Source of the DNA: Leptobrachium leishanense | Taxonomy: Eukaryota > Chordata > Amphibia > Anura > Megophryidae | Assembly (NCBI GenBank): GCA_009667805.1 | Contig: CM019064.1 | Coordinates: forward strand, 384,201,049 to 384,265,048 | Length of the DNA: 64,000 nt | Direction: 5' to 3' | Part shown: piece after piece, positions 1 to 64,000 of the stretch | Numbering within the stretch: the first letter of the stretch is position 1 | How the letters are laid out: each line of letters starts with the position of its first letter | Made by a program: the position numbers and the translations under genes | Notes under the pieces: model-generated | The model's input: only the letters and a program-made list of their open reading frames with translations | Database searches by the model: none | Told to the model about the DNA's origin: nothing

Positions 1-203
1 ACTGGTATTGATTACTCAGTTCTGGACATCTCAACCCTGGTTCCCGGCCCTTCTAGAGATCGCGATCGACGTTCCCAGGATGTTACCCCGTCGACCGGAT
101 CTCCTGCTGGACGCGGAGGACGCACCTCACCCCCTGGTCTCAGAAGGCAACCTGGCCCTGTTGGCGTGGCTGGTTTTCGGTTTGCCTGGCAAAGCCAAGA
201 CAT

Positions 204-1176
204 AGAAAAGTAATACAATGTGAGCAGGATGTTACTTCGCTGCAGAGGGATTTAGATAGATGAAATTTAATCTAGATAAATGCAAAGTTATGCACTTTGG
301 AGTGAAGAACACACAAGTAATTTATACCCTAAATGGTACGGAGTTAGGGAAATCCAAGCAGGAGAAGGATTTGGGAATAATCATAGACTTCAAACTAAGT
401 AACAATGTGCAATGTCAAACAGCAGCCGCCAAAACCAGCAAAGTATTGGCATGCATTAAAAGGGGAGTTCACTCACGGGATGAAAACATAATTTTGCCTC
501 TGTATAAATCAATGGTCAGGCTGCACCTTGAATATGCCGTGCAATTTTGGGCACCGGTCTTAAAGATATTATAGCGCTAGAAAAAGTGCAGAGACGGGCA
601 ACTAAATTAATAAGGGGAATGGAAGGGTTAAGTTATGAGGCAAGACTAGCAAGCTTAAACCCGTTTAGTTTAGAGAAACGGCGCCTTAGAGGGGATCTGA
701 TAACCTTATATAAATATATACAGGTCCATTATCAACCATTGTCTGATAACCTATTCATTAACAGGACTATACATAGGACAAGGGGTCATCCATTTAGACT
801 GGAAGACAGAAAATTTAGCTTAAAGCATAGGAAGGGTTATTTTACGGTGAGAACAATAAAGCTGTGGAATTCTCTGCCTGTTGAGGTGGTTGGGTCAGAG
901 TCTGTACAGACTTTTAAAAAACGACTGGATGACTTCCTGCAGACACAGAATATTAAGGGTTATAATATTTAATATGTGGGTAAAAGCTTCTTGATCCAAG
1001 GAGAAATCTGACGCCATTCTGGGGTCAAGAAGGAATTTTTTCCCAGTATGTTGCATATTGGCAAGCATTTCAGACTGGGTTTTTTGCCTTCTTTTGGATC
1101 AACAGCAGTAGGTTATGTGGGAGAGGCTGAACCCGATGGACGCATGTCTTTTTTCAGCCTATATAACTATGTATAT
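204..1176 (+). mobile_element. 5'-truncated CR1/L2-like LINE inserted in DIRS-a
   Basis: The insertion splits a DIRS-a segment that is continuous in DIRS-b (the junction lies between 'aagacat' and 'tcggtccgg'). It holds the C-terminal end of a LINE reverse transcriptase. The tail (about 975-1,110), with 'aggaattttttcccagtatg' and 'ttttgccttcttttggatca', resembles the 3' ends of CR1/L2-clade LINEs common in frogs. The exact clade is from memory. Confidence 0.8.
260..972 (+). pseudogene. LINE reverse transcriptase C-terminal fragment
   Basis: Two overlapping frames (260-574 and 547-972) carry NLDKCKVMHFG, KDLGIIIDFKLS, IILPLYKSMVRLHLEYAVQF, then LEKVQRRATKLIRG and KLWNSLPVEVV. This is the standard order in the thumb and C-terminal part of CR1/L2-type non-LTR reverse transcriptases. 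The catalytic core is absent (5' truncation), and a frameshift near 550-575 separates the two parts. It is a dead copy. Confidence 0.85.
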
Positions 1177-2017
1177 CGGTCCGGACTGGGGAACTACTGT
1201 TGCAGGCATGGGCCCTCGGGACCGTATAGATCTGCCTGGGTCAGGTGGTCTGCTTGGTGTGTGGGACGGAGTCAGGATCCCGTTTCAGCCTCTCTGAGCG
1301 CGGTCTTGGATTTCCTGACGTCTTTGACTGTCTACCGCTCGGCATGTTCCGCTGGCCATGTGGGTTTCGCAGGTGTAGCTTTAGGACAACACCCTCTGGT
1401 CTGCCGTCTACTGCGGGGGGCCCGTTTCGACGACCCCCCTTCCTCGGTACTCGATGAAGGGGGGATGTTTCCCTGGTTCTGCGTTTCCTGGAGACCTGGC
1501 CGGACAATGGGGATCTGTCCCTGCGGCAGTTGTCTGCAAAACTAGTGATGCTGTTCTGTTTGCTCTCTTGTAAGCGTGTCGGTGATGTCCGGGCTCTGGA
1601 TTATCCTTATCGTTCCTTCGGACCGGATGGGTCGTTTTTGACGTGACTAGGCGTACCAAGACTTCCATTTCGTCTGTGTCTTTCCCGGGCTATCCAGATC
1701 GCCCGTTGTGTCCGGTTCGATGCCTTCGGGTCTATGAGAACCGCCTGGTGGGGTTCCGTGTCGGTACGGTTTCTCCTCTGTTCCTGTCGTTCCGTGCTCA
1801 TCGACCCGTGTCTTCGTCAACCTTGACATGATGGGTCTCGCTGGAGTAGATACCGCCTCCTTTGGTGCCCATTCGGTCCGTGCCGCTATGGCCTCCTCGG
1901 TGGTAGCGGCTGGAGGACATCATGCTCTCCGCTGATTGGTCTAGGGAGTCTACTGCTCGCCTTTTCTATATACGTCCCATGCGACACTGGACGCAGACTG
2001 TTATTGACCAACTTTGA
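1177..2017 (+). pseudogene. Tyrosine recombinase of DIRS-a, broken
   Basis: Fragments in more than one frame match the DIRS-b recombinase: the RSAWVRWSAWCVGRSQDPVS start, the CKRVGDV region with the first catalytic Arg, the HSVR box and the final Tyr region (LFYIRPMRHW). About a dozen codons present in DIRS-b are missing near 1,320, and frameshifts break the rest. It belongs to the phage-integrase type of recombinase that DIRS elements use in place of a DDE integrase. It cannot encode a full protein. Confidence 0.85.
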
Positions 2018-2019
2018 AT

Positions 2020-2125
2020 TGGCAAAATACTCGCCTCCGAGTCCTGTGGTAAAATTGGGGAATTTTCCTAGTCCATGACGGAAAGTTCTAATTTTAATAA
2101 GGACTCGGAGGCGAGTATTTTCCCT
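2020..2125 (+). repeat. Internal complementary region of DIRS-a
   Basis: Directly after the recombinase, this stretch has two halves joined by 'tttcctagtccatgacgg'. Each half carries the cctccgagtcc / ggactcggagg core in opposite orientation. In DIRS elements this region matches the complement of both element ends and is thought to template circular replication intermediates. Confidence 0.8.
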
Positions 2126-2695
2126 CCCATTTGTTTATCTTTTGATTACTCAAACATTGCATTGGTTGTCCGTGTCTTATTTACTGCGCGCGCCTGCACT
2201 CTGGCGTTGTACTCCGCTGAGTTGTGCGCGCATGTTCCTGAAATAAACTTTTCACGTTTGCGATCTCCTGTGTTTTATCGCCTATGCGCTTGCGTTGCAC
2301 GCAGTTGATGGTTCGGTTCTAACCCCGACCCCATGTTTGTTTTTCCTCTTTCAGCTTCGCGCTGATCGTCCTGCCTTGATGGCATTCTTTGCGTCTTCCC
2401 CACGCCTGGCCGTGTTTGGCTTCTACGCTTCCCCATTGGGTAGCTGCGTCTCGTCCTGGAGATTCTAACTTCTGGATTGCAAAGAAAGGGGAGTCTATCT
2501 CTGGGCGGGACTATATTGATTGGCTGGGAGAGGGTGTGGGGTGTGTTCATCCCCTGTTGTGGGGGAAGTTTGTTTTTTCGTATTGTTTACTTTCTTCATA
2601 GCAGCAAAGCGTTAAGAAAGAGATGGCAAAATACTCGCAGAGTCCTTATTAAAATTAGAACTTTCCGTCATGGACTAAGAAAATTCCCCAATTAA

Positions 2696-5339
2696 ACCAC
2701 ATCCCGAGCAGCAGCAATCATTAGCGAGGTCATGGTCTGCGCAGGATGCACGTGCGGACCCAACATCTGTGAAACGATTAAAACACAGTGGGGAGAATAT
2801 TCAGAAGACAAAACTCAAATTTCCTAAATTATAGTTTATGATACAAGGTAACACTAAAATGGGCAAAGTCAGATTTTTTTTTTCTTGCTGTACCTTAGGG
2901 TAACAGGAAACTTTTCATTATTAATTGCACAATAGTATGCATCTCATTTCATGTGTGTTAAAATAATGCAAAGTATCCCACAGACCTCATGTTGGACAGT
3001 TGCTCATACATGCATGGTAATAGGTGCAACTGCATCGCTTTCCATAACATTACGCCATCCAGGCACCACAATGAAAGCAGACAACTCCTCTGGTGTTAAC
3101 TATGTACAGAATACCACAAGTGTCAGCTGTGCCTACATTGCCAGTCTTTTCAAAAGTGGATTAAAACCAGCCACTCAGCTCACCGTAAACACTAGTGGAC
3201 ATGTGCTTGAAGGCCCTGGGGGGGGGGGGGAGAGGGGATAATTGTGAGGGGGCTGCTTGAACCAGGCAACTTCATAATGTGTCTCACGCAGAAGCAATGC
3301 GATGCACCTCATTAGTAAAAAAGACACGTGCTGATCGTGGGCCCCATTTTCCAACGGACTTAAGGCAGGGATCCTAGTGGCACAATCAATAGTCAGAACA
3401 GTGGAAATAGATATAAAATACCTAATAAAAACACGGTTATTAAATGTTAATCCCAGATGGAATTTCTTCCACAAACTCAATGGGCTGGTAGAAAGCGACA
3501 ACAGTTAGGAAGCTATATAGAAGCCCTATTACCATACAGATATTGCAACTTTTGGAGTAAATAAAGTGATAGTGACATAAGTGCAAAATAAAGTGCATAC
3601 AGTACCAATGAAGGTAGGTTTTAAATAGACGGTAAATCCCATCACTCACTATGGGGTATGTGCACAGTCTAAATGACCAGATATAAAAAGTGCAACCATA
3701 GGTAATCTATGAGCAATATTACCGCCGTGCAAATATGCAATAGAAAGTGCGTATATTGCGGTACCAACTAAAGTGCTAGAAAATGGACAATGCAAATAAA
3801 AGTGCATATAATACAATAAAAAAAAAATCGCGTCCTTGAGGTACTGTGCAACTTGGACATAGTGTTTCCTATATCGAAAAAGTGCTGCTGATTAAAGTCC
3901 AGTCTCACGCAGTTAATATATAACTATAGCAGCAAACCATAAATTGCTGTAAATGTTGAGAGAGAAAGAGAAAGTGAAAAAAAAAAAGTCCGTTGTAACC
4001 TTTAAATACAGTCCAAGCGTATGTGTGGGTCTTGGTATCAAGTGAACTCCCGGTCCACAAAAGGGGAGAGAAGAGGAGACGATAGTACAATACCAAAAAT
4101 ATACGTATCTGGTAGCGCGAGGTCAATCGCTTCTCAGGACCAGGGTGTTTCTCATATGTAGTACATCATCCACATGGGTTATATATACAAAAAACAGAAA
4201 GAATATAATAGTGAAAACTGTATTATTGCAATATTAGAGGATAATCCAACTCACAAGTACAGAGCCCTATCACTGGCTCTGAGTGGTTTAGTGCGTCTGG
4301 GTTGCTTTTCTTCTACTCCAAAAGGTAGCCCACACCTTTAAAGCACATGCGACTTTTCTTGCTCTGGTTTGGCATCAGGGAACGGGTGTTGTCACATTCT
4401 TTGGGCGCTTACCATTTTCTTCTAATCTATTGATAGTACAATACCGCCTTACATAAATCAGCGAGTGTTCATGAGAAAAGGAACACTTCTGCTTTTTAGA
4501 GCCTAGTATGTCCCGGCTCTGGTTTGGATTGACCTGGGCCAAATCGAGGGTGGCCTCTGCCCTTCGTTATATCTTCTTAGTTACCTCAAATACAAAGAAG
4601 TGGAAAGAGACGGTGCTCTCCTAGCGTAACTTGGAACCAATAATGTAAATATGAAACAGACTGGCAGGAGCCCCATTTTCCAATGGAGCTGTTTATCGTA
4701 GCTCACTCATGGTTAATTTCTGCATGAGCCTATATCCATCAGCAGATCCCTAATAAGTGTTCTATCCCAAGCGTGATGCTGTATTAGCGGCTTATGTCTG
4801 AATAGCTGAGCCGCTGATAGACAGCGGCAGCGCTGCCACTAGCCTCTGTTCCCAGTGTGCAATATAACATGTGCGGGGCCACCCTGCAGCAAAACTGACA
4901 TTTTGTTCTGTTGCTAGAGTACGCAGCAGATTGTGTCGTTCCCCCCCCCCCGTGGGATCAGAGGCAAGTTTTGAGGCTATGGTTTTTATGTGTTAAGGGA
5001 CTTACGGTAACACACAAATCATTTAACATCGGACTCTAATAGTCTGTATGCTTTGCAGAATACCGGTTTGAGCGGAGAACACGTGTTGGAAAAGCTTGTT
5101 CGTGGAGCTGTTCATATACAGTGAAAAGTCACCAATGACTGACTCAAACATTTATATTTATGTATAAGGTAAGTTGATGGCTCAGTTAGATTAGGACCTC
5201 ATATTGGGGATGGAGCTCTGGCCGCTTGCTGCAGCTCGTGGTTGAGGGGAAGGAGAGACGAGGTGGGAGAGAATGCAGCACAGCATCATCTCTCAATGAG
5301 ACAACCTGTAGTGGAAGAACAGGAAAAAGAAACCAAACC
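2696..5339. other. Sequence downstream of ESPL1, no recognised gene
   Basis: No coding exon, RNA gene or complete transposon was recognised. The sequence is AT-rich with homopolymer runs (G run near 3,218, C run near 4,940). Around 3,540-3,900 the phrase 'aaagtgca' recurs several times in a spacing that suggests an old repeat; it resembles in style the arms of the foldback element at 32.0 kb. Nothing more can be supported. Confidence 0.5.
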
Positions 5340-5926
5340 ATTCATAGTAAGCAAAAGCCCTTTATTACATATATACAACAGTCAACATCCTTTTATCCGG
5401 CAATAAACTAATAAAAATACAATGTTCTGATAAAATAGATTTAAGATGAATACATCTGTGCAGCCCTTTTGTATGACAAGTTTGAAATGATAAAATACAA
5501 TAAATATTTGTGTCGTTTCACTCTGTATTACAACCTCGGAAACCGATGCTCAACCTTTCTTCCACCCCTTCACTCCCAGCCTGGAGATTCATATCCCCGA
5601 GACCTGGTCATTTACCCAGGCATAGGTTGAAACGGATTTCCCATAAAATATAGAATTTCTTCCCAGAATGCAATAGGTCAGTGATTCAGCAGAGGCAGAA
5701 ATTAACGTGAGGTAAAATGAATCAGGATGAGCTGTAAGTGAAGTGAAACGTCCGCATGTGACACAGGTCTAAAACTGCAAGACCGTTTAATAAAACCCCC
5801 CAGCTTGCCGAGCAGCCGGGTAAATAAACAGCATTTCTTGTGATTCCAATGGAAAAAAAAAAATACTTAAAAACTTACAAGTAAACTTCTAAAAGTTACA
5901 AAACATTTGAACTCTTTATTATCTTG
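5340..5926 (-). other. ESPL1: Probable ESPL1 3' UTR with poly(A) signals
   Basis: On the minus strand the stop codon is followed by AT-rich sequence. An AATAAA at 5920-5915, only 7 nt after the stop, seems too close to be the main site. Another AATAAA at 5366-5361, followed by G/T-rich sequence, would give a 3' UTR of about 570-590 nt. The end point is inferred, with no transcript evidence. Confidence 0.5.
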
Positions 5927-63524
<57,598 letters not shown>

Positions 63525-63542
63525 TCTTACACACCACTCCAC

Positions 63543-64000
63543 CTTTGCACAAGGGGAAAAAAAAAGAATTAGCCCAATACCGGAGAACGACATAGATTAT
63601 CTTCACACATTTCATCATAAATTATCAATTTTGTATTTTTTTTTACTGAGGAACAATGATAATTTTGACAGGAACTATTATTCATAGTCTGACTAAAAGG
63701 CCATTTAGATTTAGTAACTAAAACCTAAGGTGTTTAAAGTGGATTACGCATTATTTAAGCATTTCTCTAGAATTTCTAGACTCGTTATATGCTCCTGGAG
63801 TAACATCTTATCTGATATCATTTCTCTTTTACGGTGTATTGGTTCTGATTGGATCTTCACAAATAGCCCCCAACATTTAAGTCCAGTTTTTATCAGTCAA
63901 CTAAAAAGGGTCAATGGGTTTTTTGTCATAGTTTTAGTTATCTTAACTTTATATTTGATTGGTTTTCGTCACAAAAATAATTTATTTAGTCGACCAAGTC
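63543..64000. other. ESPL1 intron 1, partial
   Basis: Sequence upstream of the acceptor at 63,543. It is AT-rich with no CpG island or promoter-like features, consistent with intron sequence. The ESPL1 promoter is therefore outside the window. Confidence 0.6.

Larger units (their letters stand above)
1..2695 (+). mobile_element. DIRS-a: 3' part of a DIRS tyrosine-recombinase retrotransposon
   Basis: The 5' part is cut off by the window start. Positions 8-203 and 1,177-2,017 match the end of RT/RNase H and the tyrosine recombinase of DIRS-b, and the two were separated by a later LINE insertion. After the recombinase stop (2,015-2,017) comes an internal complementary region (about 2,020-2,125), a non-coding stretch, and a 3' inverted terminal repeat (about 2,490-2,695). 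That repeat resembles, in inverted sense, the 5' end of DIRS-b. DIRS elements make no target-site duplication, so the right boundary rests on homology. Confidence 0.88.

Noticed and set aside
2951..3501. Short open frames downstream of ESPL1 as a neighbouring gene
   Set aside because: No recognisable domains, no splice-linked partners and AT-rich surroundings.
5915..5920. AATAAA just after the ESPL1 stop as the main poly(A) signal
   Set aside because: It would leave a 3' UTR of only about 20-35 nt; the signal at 5,361-5,366 is more plausible, though neither is proven.

Overview
The window is vertebrate nuclear DNA, most likely from a frog. It has one host gene with many introns and GT-AG splice sites, and a repeat mix typical of amphibians: several DIRS-type tyrosine-recombinase retrotransposons, CR1/L2-like LINE ends, tRNA-derived SINEs, and Tc1, mariner and hAT elements. 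No bacterial operon, rRNA, tRNA gene or CRISPR array was seen. The species cannot be named from the sequence alone.

The host gene is separase (ESPL1), on the minus strand. I joined 30 coding exons from the ATG at 63,522-63,524 to the stop at 5,927-5,929. Every junction has GT-AG signals and compatible phase. The joined length is 6,396 nt, or 2,131 residues plus stop, close to the human protein as I recall it (about 2,120). The second-to-last coding exon holds the catalytic His and Cys. Coding exons 18-19 hold three ExxR sites that line up with the human auto-cleavage sites. The first coding exon opens with a splice acceptor, so the promoter and at least one non-coding exon lie beyond position 64,000.

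Regions, left to right. Positions 1-2,695: the 3' part of a DIRS element (DIRS-a) interrupted by a truncated LINE. 2,696-5,340: no recognised gene. 5,340-5,926: probable ESPL1 3' UTR. 5,927-63,524: ESPL1, with introns carrying most of the mobile DNA. These are a mariner inside a SINE (8.2-9.7 kb), DIRS-b (11.5-16.6 kb, sense to ESPL1), two oppositely oriented palindromic hAT elements, one with a long minisatellite (19.3-21.75 kb), DIRS-c (22.7-27.6 kb, antisense), a 1.3 kb foldback element (32.0-33.3 kb), DIRS-d (39.7-45.2 kb, antisense), and a hAT element holding a Tc1 transposon and an L2 fragment (47.0-49.8 kb).

The three near-complete DIRS copies come from different families (b is close to a; c and d are distinct). 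Each keeps gag-like, RT/RNase H and tyrosine recombinase regions and the family's unusual ends: inverted terminal repeats plus an internal complementary region that matches the element's own two ends. All are broken by indels or nonsense codons. I found no convincing unknown host system. The most interesting signals are the DIRS end architecture and overlapping reading frames, the palindromic hAT hairpins that carry splice-donor-like sequence on both strands, and the conserved separase auto-cleavage cluster.
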